A stretch of 64,000 nucleotides of DNA from Harmonia axyridis (taxonomy: Eukaryota; Arthropoda; Insecta; Coleoptera; Coccinellidae). The first letter of the stretch is position 1. Each line of letters begins with the position of its first letter. Shown in pieces: positions 43,641 through 55,200 of this stretch. Below the pieces are notes generated by a model. It was not told the origin of the DNA. It saw nothing but the letters and a program-made list of their open reading frames with translations, and did not search any database. The stretch is from contig NC_059504.1 in assembly GCF_914767665.1 (NCBI RefSeq), positions 23,724,001 to 23,788,000 on the forward strand, given 5' to 3'. The position numbers and the translations under genes are program-made.

Positions 43641-44075
43641 AAAAAATATTATAATCAATAGTGACAGGCATGAAATGAAAACACTTCTTATATTTCTTTA
43701 GTATGGAATCGTTTCTCTAATATTTGACACTTCTCTGAGGGATCAACATAATTCTTATTGGAGGATTGAAAATAAAAATTTATCCTGAAACAAGCCTGTG
43801 GATTGCATCAGTTTTAGCGTTAATAACTTGGAAAAAAGTACTATAAAGGTGATTACGCGTCATCTGAGATATTTATGAATATAATGCATAATGCGGCAAC
43901 TTTGATGGTTTCATGTTAAATCGGTCTATTTTCTTTCCTGTTGTTTCTAACAAACTCATTCGGTACTTTGAATTTTCACACATAGAATTCTTATTCATCA
44001 AGCTTCATATGCCGCCCCTGAATTTTGGCGCTCTAGGCGACCGCCTACATTGCCTACCCCATAGCGACGGCCCTA
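43640..44075. repeat. third copy of the CTAGCGACGGCCCT hAT-type family (5'-truncated)
   Basis: The sequence from CATGAAATGAAAACACTTCTT through GCGGCAACTTTGATGG to the end CATAGCGACGGCCCT follows the other copies at 41.4-42.1 kb. No left terminus was found. Confidence 0.6.
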
Positions 44076-44587
44076 TTATTATTGTTATTTAATCTCAAGA
44101 TTATCCATGTCACTTTTTTTCAATTTCATGTAGAAATTAAGATGACTTAAATTTTAATTCAGCAAACAGACACACTAGCCGAATATTTCTCCATAATCTT
44201 GTTCTAAAATGCTGTTATTCGTTTTCCATAGCCTCAATTGAAATAAAAATTTCTAGAACCTATTGTAGTGACTCTGTCTGCTCACAGATGGCGTTATGGG
44301 TTTTCGCGCCACACTTCTTCGGCCCTGGCGGATTTAAAAAGGTCGTCGTGTTGCAACAGGTTCACCTCTCCACGATGGTGTGAGAAGGTGTGTCTTGGGC
44401 AGATCATACTTCACAGGATCATTTCTGTAGTATATCACTGAGTGAGTATTAGAGTTTTATTATTGTTATTACGATTAGCGTCTTAGTTACCTAGTAGTGA
44501 GTGTGTGCTTTTAAAGTATCATTACTTAAGTGAATTATAATAGTGAGTGTAGAAAGAGTATATCGACCAGTATCCCTGGTTCCTGAA

Positions 44588-45835
44588 ATGGAACCAGATA
44601 TCCAAATGGAGTCCCCCTCTGGACCTCATCCAGAAAAACGGAAGAGGAGAATTACAGATATAGAAAATGCCAGCTTTTCGCACCCCTCGACAAGTGCTGC
44701 GAATACGATGAAAACGAGTCAGTCCCTCAAATTGAGGACTGTGAACAGGTATGCTACCCTCAAAAATGAAGAATTCGTGATGCACGACGAGGACGAGATG
44801 ATGGAACCATCAGAGAAAAAGACGGATCAAAAACCACCACCAATTGTGATCCACGGAATAATTAGTGATCACAGACATATCGTCGAACTATTAAAGACAT
44901 TATGCAGAGGCAAGTTTCACATAAAATACGGGAGAAACTCGACAATCCTGTTTATAGAGAAACTTGAAGAATACAATATAGTGAAGAAACACTTCAAACA
45001 AACGGACCAGGATTTCCACTCTTTCACACTGAAAGATGAAAAGACACATGCATTTGTGTTGAGAGGCCTAGAGCACAATCCCAATCTAGAAGAGATAAAC
45101 TCAGAACTCAGGGAGTTGTATCAAGTTCCTGTAAAAGAGTCTTATAAAATGAAAGGAACCAAAGTTCCTTTATTCCTTGTTATAACCGATAATCAAGTAA
45201 CATTAAAGCAACTACAAAGAAACGTCAAAGTTTTAAGTTACACCAGAATTGAATGGGAACGATACAGCACATCAAAGCAAATAATTCAGTGTCATCGCTG
45301 CCAGCAATGGGGACATGCAACCTCAAACTGCTTTAGCAAAGCAGTTTGCCTGAAATGTGCGGAAAACCACCTCACCAAGGACTGCCCGAAAGACAGAAGT
45401 ACGCCAGCCAAGTGTGCGAACTGCAAAGGTAAACATCCAGCTAACAGTACACAGTGCGAAGTGTACCTCAAAATCTTAGAGAAACGCCAGGCTAAGACCA
45501 GGCCGACAATTGCAGCACCTAAAAAATTCGTTCCTGCTCCACCCCCGGCTACGAATCCATGGGAGGACCGGAAGAGGGCCTATGAAGAAAGGAAACGCCA
45601 AGAAACTCAAAAAATCGAGGAAACCCCACAACAAAATAAAAAGGTAGGATCGGGTAACAACCCATTCTTCGAAATTAAAAATGAATTCGAGAAACTCAAT
45701 AAACATATCAATATAGAGAAATTTTTGAAATCAATCAAACAACTAAATACACAAATGGATCATGCTGAGAATCCAATTGAAAAATTTGAAATATTCTTTA
45801 ATTTCATTTCTAATCTCGAAGATGGGGGGTTCTAA
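44588..45835 (+). CDS. LINE ORF1, nucleic-acid-binding protein
   Basis: 415 codons from the first ATG at 44588; the frame is open from 44543. The N-terminal half is hydrophilic. A domain around AFVLRGLEHNPNLEEINSEL (about 45050) is the one commonly found before the knuckles in Jockey ORF1. Three CCHC knuckles follow at 45290-45331 (CHRCQQWGHATSNC), 45347-45385 (CLKCAENHLTKDC) and 45413-45457 (CANC...H...C). The product should coat the RNA and help target-primed reverse transcription. It overlaps ORF2 by 14 nt. Confidence 0.88.
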   Translation: MEPDIQMESPSGPHPEKRKRRITDIENASFSHPSTSAANTMKTSQSLKLRTVNRYATLKNEEFVMHDEDEMMEPSEKKTDQKPPPIVIHGIISDHRHIVELLKTLCRGKFHIKYGRNSTILFIEKLEEYNIVKKHFKQTDQDFHSFTLKDEKTHAFVLRGLEHNPNLEEINSELRELYQVPVKESYKMKGTKVPLFLVITDNQVTLKQLQRNVKVLSYTRIEWERYSTSKQIIQCHRCQQWGHATSNCFSKAVCLKCAENHLTKDCPKDRSTPAKCANCKGKHPANSTQCEVYLKILEKRQAKTRPTIAAPKKFVPAPPPATNPWEDRKRAYEERKRQETQKIEETPQQNKKVGSGNNPFFEIKNEFEKLNKHINIEKFLKSIKQLNTQMDHAENPIEKFEIFFNFISNLEDGGF

Positions 45836-48521
45836 CACACTCGAACTAGCTACCTGGAATGTCAACGGCATAAAATCCAAAATTCATGAACTTTCGCATT
45901 TTCTAAATTCAAATAAAATAGATATTATAACACTTAACGAAACAAAATTAAGAACCTTCGACCAAATTGACCTCAGGGGATTCCAGGTAGTTAGAAAAGA
46001 TCGCCCAGATAATTCAGGCTATGGTGGAATTATGATTGCTGTCAAAAACGGAATTCCTTTTACCCTAATACCCTCCTTAACGAACTGCACATTAGAGAAT
46101 ATAGGTATTCAACTAAGTAATAACTTGAACATAATAGCTGTCTACAATAGTCCTAGCAATAAAATCACTCAAAACTGCTTAAATAACCTCTTTTCTAAAA
46201 ACAGAACTATTGTTCTTGGCGACCTGAATTCGAAACATGAATACTGGAACTGCCATTCTCGTAATACCAACGGAATAACATTAATGAATTTCCTGGAAAG
46301 AAACGATGACTGTATCCTGCATTTCACAGAAGACCCTACCCATTATCCTTTCAGTGATAGAACTCCTAGTAATCTTGACCTGATAATAACAAAGAACGTC
46401 CCCAACCTAAGTACTCCTGAATCTATACCTGCATTACCATCCGACCATAATGTAGTTAAAACTACCGTTGGAGGATTTATGAAGGATAATCCATCAAAAA
46501 CTGTTTACGACTACTCAAATACCAACTGGCAAAAATATCGTCAAATTTTAGATGAACAAATTAAAATAAATAACTCGATAAACTCTATTGAAAACTTAGA
46601 ATCCGAACTAATAAAATTTACCAATGCAATTAACTTCGCTCGCGACAAAAGTACCAAAAAGAAAAAAATTACTCCCCACGCCGACAAATTACCAACAGAC
46701 ATTATTAACTTAATTAACACTAGAAATAAATTCAGAAAACGCTGGCAGACAAACAGAAATGTACTAGACAAAATTACAATGAAATCTCTAACAAAAGAAA
46801 TAAGACAAAAAATTAACATTCACAGAGGTAAATGTTGGGACGAAAAAATTAGTAAATTAAAACCATCCGATAATACCCTTTGGAAGATGACAAAACTTCT
46901 CGGCAAAAAACCAAAAGACATCCCGACACTTACTCACAACACAAAAGATTACATGACAGACATAGAGAAAGCAGAAATTCTTTCAGAAACTTTTGAAGCG
47001 AACCATAAAACTGTAATAAACGACCAAGAATTTCATGAGAACGTTAGAAAAACAGTTGATGAATTCCTTAGTAGATCCCACGGCGGTAATGAGTATAAAA
47101 AATACTACACTAACCCTTCTGAAATCAAAGCATTTATCCAAAAATTACCCACTAACAAATCCCCAGGCGAAGATCAAATTGATAATAAACTTATTAAAAA
47201 TTTCTCTAAAAAAGCAATAGTCCAACTCAACTACTTGATTAATGCAATCATTTGTTTGCAATATTGGCCAAGTAGTTGGAAAAAGGCTATAATAATCCCT
47301 ATTCACAAACAGGGGAAAGACAAAACGTCCCCTAAAAATTATCGACCAATAAGTTTATTATCAATGATCAGCAAACTAACAGAAAAAATTATTCTTAATA
47401 GACTGACAAAATTATTAACCAAAACTGAAATGCGGGATCCTCATCAATATGGATTTAAAGAAAAACACAGCTCCGTACAACAAATATGCAGAATAGCAGT
47501 TGAAGCTATTCATAGTTTCAATAAGAAACAAAACATGGTAATGCTGTTTCTTGATATAGAAAAAGCCTTCGATAAAGTCTGGGTTGAAGGACTGATATAC
47601 AAGATGGTACAACTAAAACTGCCACCTTTTATCATAAAATTAATAAATTCTTACTTGAAAGAAAGAACCTTTTCAGTTAAAATGAATAATGCAATATCTC
47701 AACCCAAACATATTGAAGCAGGCGTTCCACAAGGATCAGTCCTTGGACCCAGACTTTTCAATCTATTCATACATGATATTCCAGAGTTTCCAAACACAAA
47801 CCTGGCCCTTTTTGCAGACGATACCGCGATATTTGCTAAATCTTTCCATGCGACTACCGCAAATAAACTGCTACAGTACCATACAAACGTATTAAAAAAA
47901 TATTATGAAACCTGGAAAATCAGTTTGAATGAGGGTAAAACAGAACAAATTGTTTTCAACAGGAAAACCAAAAACAATAAAATATGTCCACATCTGAAAA
48001 TGGGCAACAGAACCATAATGCCAAAGAATTCAGTTAAATACTTAGGTGTAGAGCTCGATTCTAGATTGAACTTTCATAAACACATAGATCAAACTCTGGG
48101 TCGGGCCTACGCAATGAATACCTTATTCTACCCTTTAATGTGCAGAAAAAGTAAATTAAACAGGGAACACAAAAAACTAATTTACACCTCTATTATCAGA
48201 CCCATCATAACGTACGCTGCCCCTGCATGGTGTCACCTAAAACCGACACCATTAAAGCCCCTCCAAATATTCCAAAACAAAATACTCCGATTAATACTAA
48301 ACAAAAACAGATACACACGTATCACAGAACTCCATGAATTGGCACAAATTCCAACCATAAGAGAGTATGTTGATAAAATATCATCAACATTTTATGAAAA
48401 ACTGAATTATGTGAGCGATTCTACGAGGCAAATCACCCGTATCCGAAAGAACAACAAAAATCCAAACGATAAGCATATTCTGCCTTATGAAAATCTACCG
48501 ATTTTCAGGCAGTCTATATGA
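45822..48521 (+). CDS. LINE ORF2, endonuclease-reverse transcriptase
   Basis: 899 codons from ATG at 45822, which opens right before the endonuclease fold; an in-frame ATG at 45762 is also possible. Endonuclease: LATWNVNG, LNETK (Glu 40), GDLNSKHEYWN (133-143) and SDHN. Reverse transcriptase: NYRPISLLS, LDIEKAFDKVW, GVPQGSVLGP, FADD (664-667) and KYLGVELDSRLNF. The C-terminal tail is LQIFQNKILRLIL ... WCH. No RNase H was seen. All catalytic residues are present and no stop occurs. Confidence 0.92.
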   Translation: MGGSNTLELATWNVNGIKSKIHELSHFLNSNKIDIITLNETKLRTFDQIDLRGFQVVRKDRPDNSGYGGIMIAVKNGIPFTLIPSLTNCTLENIGIQLSNNLNIIAVYNSPSNKITQNCLNNLFSKNRTIVLGDLNSKHEYWNCHSRNTNGITLMNFLERNDDCILHFTEDPTHYPFSDRTPSNLDLIITKNVPNLSTPESIPALPSDHNVVKTTVGGFMKDNPSKTVYDYSNTNWQKYRQILDEQIKINNSINSIENLESELIKFTNAINFARDKSTKKKKITPHADKLPTDIINLINTRNKFRKRWQTNRNVLDKITMKSLTKEIRQKINIHRGKCWDEKISKLKPSDNTLWKMTKLLGKKPKDIPTLTHNTKDYMTDIEKAEILSETFEANHKTVINDQEFHENVRKTVDEFLSRSHGGNEYKKYYTNPSEIKAFIQKLPTNKSPGEDQIDNKLIKNFSKKAIVQLNYLINAIICLQYWPSSWKKAIIIPIHKQGKDKTSPKNYRPISLLSMISKLTEKIILNRLTKLLTKTEMRDPHQYGFKEKHSSVQQICRIAVEAIHSFNKKQNMVMLFLDIEKAFDKVWVEGLIYKMVQLKLPPFIIKLINSYLKERTFSVKMNNAISQPKHIEAGVPQGSVLGPRLFNLFIHDIPEFPNTNLALFADDTAIFAKSFHATTANKLLQYHTNVLKKYYETWKISLNEGKTEQIVFNRKTKNNKICPHLKMGNRTIMPKNSVKYLGVELDSRLNFHKHIDQTLGRAYAMNTLFYPLMCRKSKLNREHKKLIYTSIIRPIITYAAPAWCHLKPTPLKPLQIFQNKILRLILNKNRYTRITELHELAQIPTIREYVDKISSTFYEKLNYVSDSTRQITRIRKNNKNPNDKHILPYENLPIFRQSI

Positions 48522-48802
48522 ACTGTGTACATTTGTACATAGTTTCTTTCAATTACTTTGAGCAGGTTTTTTATTTTTATTTTCCTGCATAAATCATTCA
48601 CATCCTAAACTGTATCATATCATCATTGTACAAAAAAATTGTTTATAGACTTTATGTCATCTGTGTTACGAAAACTCTAGTCAAGCAAAAATTATTTGCA
48701 GGAACTAGTAATTATATATATTAACAAAAACTATTGTAAAAAATATCTTGTAAAAACGTGTAAATAAACTTTTCTTTCTTTCTTCTTTGTGTCTTGGGCA
48801 GA

Positions 48803-49216
48803 GATCGCTGAATAGCTCAACTTATGAGTCCGCCAGCGACTCATAAGCTGGAGTCGGAACGAAACACCAAACCCCTGGGATAGGGCGCACCTCGTAACTT
48901 GGCTCGAGAAAGAATCGCCAGATTGAACAAGATGAAATTCGAAATATTTTTGTTTTCATTTATTCACTTGAAAAATAGGTTTCATTTTAACAAAAGTATT
49001 CTCGAGTGAAATGAAAAATGTACAAAATGATTTTTATTTAACAATGTATTCTTCTAAGATCAATGAATGAAGAATCTCTTCTAATTAATATCATTTCAGT
49101 TAATCACATAATAATGAAACATTCAAAAACTTCATACATTTTCACAACAAAATCCAGTCCATAAATCAAATCAAATAAATTTACAAGAATCAGTCAAACA
49201 GCTGAAAGTTTTCAAA
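48803..49216. other. carboxylesterase 3' flank
   Basis: Original host sequence beyond the LINE. It contains the short inverted words ATGAGTCCGCCAGCGACTCAT. A minus-strand AATAAA (plus TTTATT at 49033-49038) lies about 180 bp past the esterase stop and is its likely polyadenylation signal. Confidence 0.4.
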
Positions 49217-52200
49217 TTATTCAAGCCCTTCAAAATTCTCCCAAAGATTCTGGGATGCCCAGAACAGCATTTTTTCTTTGAGGAATCCCTGTTGCACATT
49301 TTCCCGAATATTTCCGTCTTTGGCTGATCCAGTTATGTTCAGAATATAGAGGTTATCGTTTTTCATGTTATTCAATCCAGTGAAGTTGACGCTTGGCCAA
49401 AAGTTCTCCTGCGAGCTTCTTTGGGGATTTCTGAAAAAATTATTTATTTATTTAATATTAGGCATTCATCAAGTCAAGAAGCTGACTTATTGATATTTAA
49501 CCAACTATTTGACTTGAAAAACAAGTTCGTGACAAATTAACCCTTATCCGAAAGAACAATATTTCAAGATGAAAAATTTCTTAAGTTACTTACATTTTGA
49601 ATATGAGCTTGAAAAAACGGAAAACTTCTCTAAGAAAATGTAATTTCTAAAGTTATTTTCAATTCAAAATTTCAATTTTTTTAAATAACCATGGATAAGA
49701 AAATATGAAGCGACGGCCTACTCAATATCTTTTTCTATATACTATAGTTATATAGAATAATATTAACCAATAATAACTATAATGTCAAAAAAAAATCAAA
49801 ATGTGACAATTAATCAAACTAATTTATCATTCAAATCCCTATTTATTGAAAAATTACGAGAGAATAATTCTGATTTAATAAGAAAAAATATAGTGGAATG
49901 ATTTCACAATTCAAGGACATCCAATAAGGAGATATATATTCGATATTCCTATAAGTGTCTCCCATAAAAGAAGAACCTTATTATTTATTGCTATTTGGAT
50001 ACTGGGCACTTGTTTGGATAGGCGCCAAAACTCAATCCGTTGAGAGAATGTGAAGAGACAAAAGAGATCATATTCCAAAATAAGGACGAAAAAAGATCAT
50101 TTCATAGGGTACCAAGAGCAGAATATGTCTTCAAGCGACAACGGAATGAGGCATGTGCGCCAGTAGAAATTTTTCTCAGAGGGGGGCAAAATGAAAAATA
50201 TTGTAAAACATTTTTCAATTTGACTTGATTTATGACATTTATTGCTTGACTTGATATCAAGCTACTTGACAGTGGCGTAGCCAGACATAAGCCTTTGGGG
50301 GGAAAAAGAGTTAACGCAAAAAAATTGGTTATTCGTTTTCAAGGTTTTTTGACTTCATAGAGAGAGAATTCTTGAGACACATCTGTAGAAGTGTATCAGC
50401 GATAAGAATTTCCTGCATCAATTTTCCTCCTTTAGAAGAAGTTTTTCAAAGATGTTTTCTTGCTCATAATAAGATTTTGATTAATTTTGAGATCATTCAA
50501 CACTTAATAATAACAACATAACGCAACATTTATTGAGCCAATTGGAAAGTCCCTGGTCTGATGCACAGGTGACGGTGCTAGTATTGAATACATATAATTT
50601 TTTAGTTCTTACCAACCTCCAAACGATACGTGTCAAAATTTGACTGCATTTCCACCATCAGTTTGTGAGATATTGCGTTGGGAGTGTAGCTACTTTTGTT
50701 ATTTGAGAAAAGACGGAAAAAAAAAGAAATGGTGTGTTCATAAAATATCGCTTTTTGAAGGGAAAAAAATACAGTTGAAGCAAAATCTTGGATTGATGAA
50801 GATTTTCCGGGGTCTGCACCATGAAAATCCACCAACATTGATTGGTATGCTAAGTTTAAAGACGTCGAACGCAGTGGACGCCCAAAAGAGGCTGTCATCG
50901 ACGAAAAAATCGAAAAAGTTCACAAAATAATTTTGAATGACCGTAAAGTGAAGATATCATCTGAACGTGTACATCATATCATTCACGAATATTTGTACAG
51001 GGTGGGCAAATAAGCGAGGTAAGCGGCTATATCTCAGGAACCACTCATCGTAGAGACGGTAAAAAATTTTACCACTAAAGTAAACAAAAGAAAACACTGG
51101 AAATTATTTTGAAGTTCATACCTCCACCGCTAGGGGGCGTAATAGCTACCGTCGAGTAGAAAAATGCATTTTACTCGAAAAATTTTCATATTAAGTTGGA
51201 AAAAAAATATCATCACTGTAAACCTTGGAAAATTCTCTATCTGTTTGAATTGTCACTTTCGATTTTACGACATCAAATAAGGGTGGGGGAAAGATAGAAA
51301 TCTGACTGATTGAAATGTCTGTAACTTCAGTTTGGTTCAACATTTTTGAGCAAATTAAATCTTATTTGACAGACAACATCTTGTTGATTAAGGAAAAAAT
51401 ATACTCATGATGAATTTGATTCAGCTGCTTCCGATAGGGAGCGCTAAGTCAGAAGTTCATGTTTTGTTCATTTTTCTCTGAAATTTCAAATGTAATGATA
51501 GGATTTTCTTAACAGAAACAAAAATTTCATTGAATTTGCATGAAAAAACTTGAAGGTCACAAAGCGATAATTTCAGGCGTTCTGAAGTTATGGCCGAAAG
51601 AAGATATTCTTCAACTGATGCACTGCGAAAAACCAAATTGAGTCTTCAAGTTCTAACAGAAACAGAAATCCCATCAAATTTGTATGAAAAAACCAAAAGG
51701 TCGCAAAGCGATAGCTTCAGGCATGAATTGGGCTTCGAATTGCTTCTGCATCCACCGTATTCACTAGATCTGGCCCCAGCGACTTTTTCCTGTTTTCAGA
51801 ACTCAAAATAATGCTCGCTGGAAAGAAATTTAACGCCAATTAAGAAGTAATCGCCGAAACTGAGGCCTATATTGATGCGAAAAACAAGTCTTACTACAAA
51901 AATGGTATCGAAAAGTTGGAAGATCGCTATAATCGCTGTATCGCCCTCGAAGGCAACTATGTTGAATAATAAAATCGAATTCTACCAAAAAAATGTGTTT
52001 TACTATGGTAGACCGGAGACTTTTCAATTGGCCTGTTAATGGAAATCGAAGTGCCGAAAAAAATTTTTTTGACACAAAGGGATAATTAGATTTTATTTAT
52101 TTACTTCAGGGTCCTAAAAAAATTGGAGAATAGAAGCTTTTACTTTTGGACCTAATTAATTTCTAAGCGATTGTTCATCATCGATTTGGCATTTATTGCA

Positions 52201-55200
52201 CGTATGCAAATAATGATTGTGCCGACGACAGTCTTATCAGATCGAGCCCGGTGATTGATATCAATTCTTCGATTCAATTTTACGACGATTAAATTATTGT
52301 TGTGGCTTTAATGTTTATTCCTCCTGGAAGGATACCTATATCCCTCTATCCAAATATACTTATATCGGACAAACAATGAAACATGGGCTTGAAAAGTAAT
52401 TCCATTTGTTTATTTCCATTTTTTCCAAAGAATATTTATTAGTTTTCAAAACGAAATGGCAATAATGGCATACAGATAATTTCTGATCAAATTTCATTTC
52501 ATTTGAACTTCCACTTTTCTCGATAATAGAAATTCATTTCTCGCTTTCGCACATTCCGGTTGAGAATCGATTTACCTTCACTAGGGACAATTAGAAGCAT
52601 TGAACTGTCTCAACCGTTCCTATTTGGTAGTTAATCATGATTAAAACAAGTTTTATACTTTTTATGGCTTTCCTTGCACAATATTGATAAGGTATCAACA
52701 ATATGTGAGGATGATATTGAGAACCTGCGAAGTTTTGAACTTATTTAAAGTTCAGACACTGAAGGTTGTTCAAATTGTACAATGTATTTATGTGAATTCA
52801 AGTATAAAAAAGTGATAGGAAAAAACCAAAAGGTACGTTTTTATTCAATGCAAAAGAATTAATCCCAAACTCAAATAAATCAAGAGTTTATGTACAGGGT
52901 GGGCAAATTTCGATGTTTTAGCACTACAACTTTTGAACCAGAGGAGATAGACAAAATCTGATACCCACTTCTCGATCTCTTTTTCTGAGAAACTATCAAG
53001 GGTAGTATTCATTTTTGGCCACCTTCTTTTGTTTTCGAGTTATAAGCGAAAATTGGAAAAATGGCGATATCGAAAAACATTTATATCTCCGCTAATACTG
53101 ATGATAGAGCTCTGAAATTAAAACATTAAACAGGCACTTTTTTACGTAAAATCCAGTGGCGTGCTCGTATTTTCAAAAGGGTTTTTAATTACGAAGCTAT
53201 GACCCAAAGTTAGGTTTTTTCAAATGGGAACACTAGATTTTTGTGCCATTTTCTGAAAGCTTAATTTTTCCTGATTTCAAAAATATATAACATCGTATGA
53301 TTCGGATCAATATAAATAATAGAAAATGACCAAAAACCTCTTTTCACCTAAGAGTCTCAATATTTCTATGGTTTCAACTGTTGTGAACACAGAAAAATTG
53401 AGCTTTCTATAACAAGAGCAGTGTCCTTCCGTCAATCTGATTATTTCTATGCTTTTCAATTATTTCTACAAAATTCGAATCTAGATATGTTTTATACATT
53501 TTTTATCTAAAAATTGATTTGGAAATAACGGAGAAACCACAAGATCAAATTTTTCAATCGAAAGAGTTGTATTGAGATGCATGTATCAGGAGATTATTTA
53601 CATAGGTCTCCAGAATCAATACGCACAAGTACCAATCCATTTTAAACAGCATATGAAACAATGCATATATGATTGAACTCAACAATTTAATTACGGAGGG
53701 ACAAACAAGAAATAATATTTAACCTAATAATGACAACAATTGCACAGTCGACACCTCTTCTCGAGTTTTCAATAGATGAATATTTGAAACTGTGTTCAAG
53801 CTACCTAGAAAACTTTTTCCAAGTTCGTTTATCTTTTCGGAACTATTTGTATAAAATAAATATAGATTCGAATTTTGTAGAAATAAGTGAAAAGCATAGA
53901 AATAATCAGATTGACGGAAGGACACTGCTCTTGTTATAGAAAGGCTCATCTACAGTTGAAACCATAGAAATATTGAGACTCTTAAGTAAAAAAAGGTTTT
54001 TGACCATTTTCTGTTATTTATTTTGATACGAATCATATGATGTTATATATTTTTGAAATCAGAAAAAATTAAGCTTTCAGAAAATGGCACAAAAATCTAG
54101 TGTTCCCATTTGAAAAAACCCAACTTTGGGTCATAGCTTCGTAATTAAAAACCCTTTTGAAAATACGAGCACGCCACTGGATTCTACGTAAAAGAGTGCC
54201 TGTATAATGTTTTAATTTCAGAGCTCTATCTTCAGTATTAGCGGAGATATAAGTGTTTTTTGATATCGCCATTTTTCCAATTTTCGCTTATAACTCGAAA
54301 ACAAAAGAAAGTGGCCAAAAATGAAAACTACCCTTGTTATTTTCTCAGAAAAAGAGATCGAGAAGTGGGTATCAGATTTTGTCTATCTCATCTGGTTTGA
54401 AAGTTGTAGTGCTAAAACATCGAAATTTGCCCACCCTGTACAGGGTTTTTCACTTAAGCGGGTCACTGGATTTTGTGACTTATCCTTCGAGCAATATTGA
54501 AAAGTGACCCATCACTATGATAGTATTTATCACGGGCTATCCAAATATCGGAAAAACTATCGAACCAAGGCAAGGAAAGTTATTGAGGAAAAACCATTTT
54601 TCAAAATTTTACTGGTTTTCAATATGAGAAGGTGGTGACACGAGTGGTCTCGTTTTTGATTGGCTGAGCCAAAATATAGCGGCTTTTCGTTTACATTCTG
54701 CGTTTACCTGATTTTTGGGATTTATTCGAAACCTAAGGCGTATTTTATTAAGTCACTGTAGTAGGTATTCTTCAGTAGAATAAATTTGTTCTTTATACAA
54801 ATCTATCATGCCTAATAATTTTAAAGTTGAAGGAAAAGTCTATAAAACACTTCTGTTGGTGGAACCTTGTATATTGAATCATCTAATTACAAAAGTGTTT
54901 CATAGTCTTTTCCTTCAACTTTATGCTCAACACTTCAAAATAGGATTTTATGAGATTATTCTTATATTTTCAATTTTGACGAAGTGTCAGTTCAGTTTAG
55001 TCAATCGTATTCTTAAGTTCTATGATTACAACAGTACGTTGTATTGAGTGGTATATCTGGGAGAATGACCAGTTAAGGGTCTCGAACCTTTTTTTATTTG
55101 GCGTAAATTGGAATCAACGTGGCGCTCATTAAACATCTCTTATCAGCTGAAAATACGGTCAAAAAAACGGAACATTTCGTAGGAACCATGTGGAGACAGG

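Larger units (their letters stand above)
44404..48787 (+). mobile_element. intact Jockey-like non-LTR retrotransposon
   Basis: The element is bounded by an exact 15-bp target duplication TGTGTCTTGGGCAGA (44389-44403 and 48788-48802). It holds two open frames, a short 5' leader, a 3' UTR of about 270 bp with AATAAA at 48763, and a pyrimidine-rich tail (CTTTTCTTTCTTTCTTCT) in place of poly(A). Flawless duplication and open frames mean it is young and possibly active. It lies between RCC2 and the carboxylesterase, outside both. Confidence 0.9.

Noticed and set aside
45476..47895. Minus- and plus-strand small ORFs inside the intact LINE
   Set aside because: Shadows of ORF1 and ORF2 in other frames, without codon or family support.
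54808..55047. 79-codon ORF starting ATGCCTAATAAT
   Set aside because: Half of it is the 31-bp hairpin and its loop, and the frame is absent from the sister repeat at 59.5 kb.
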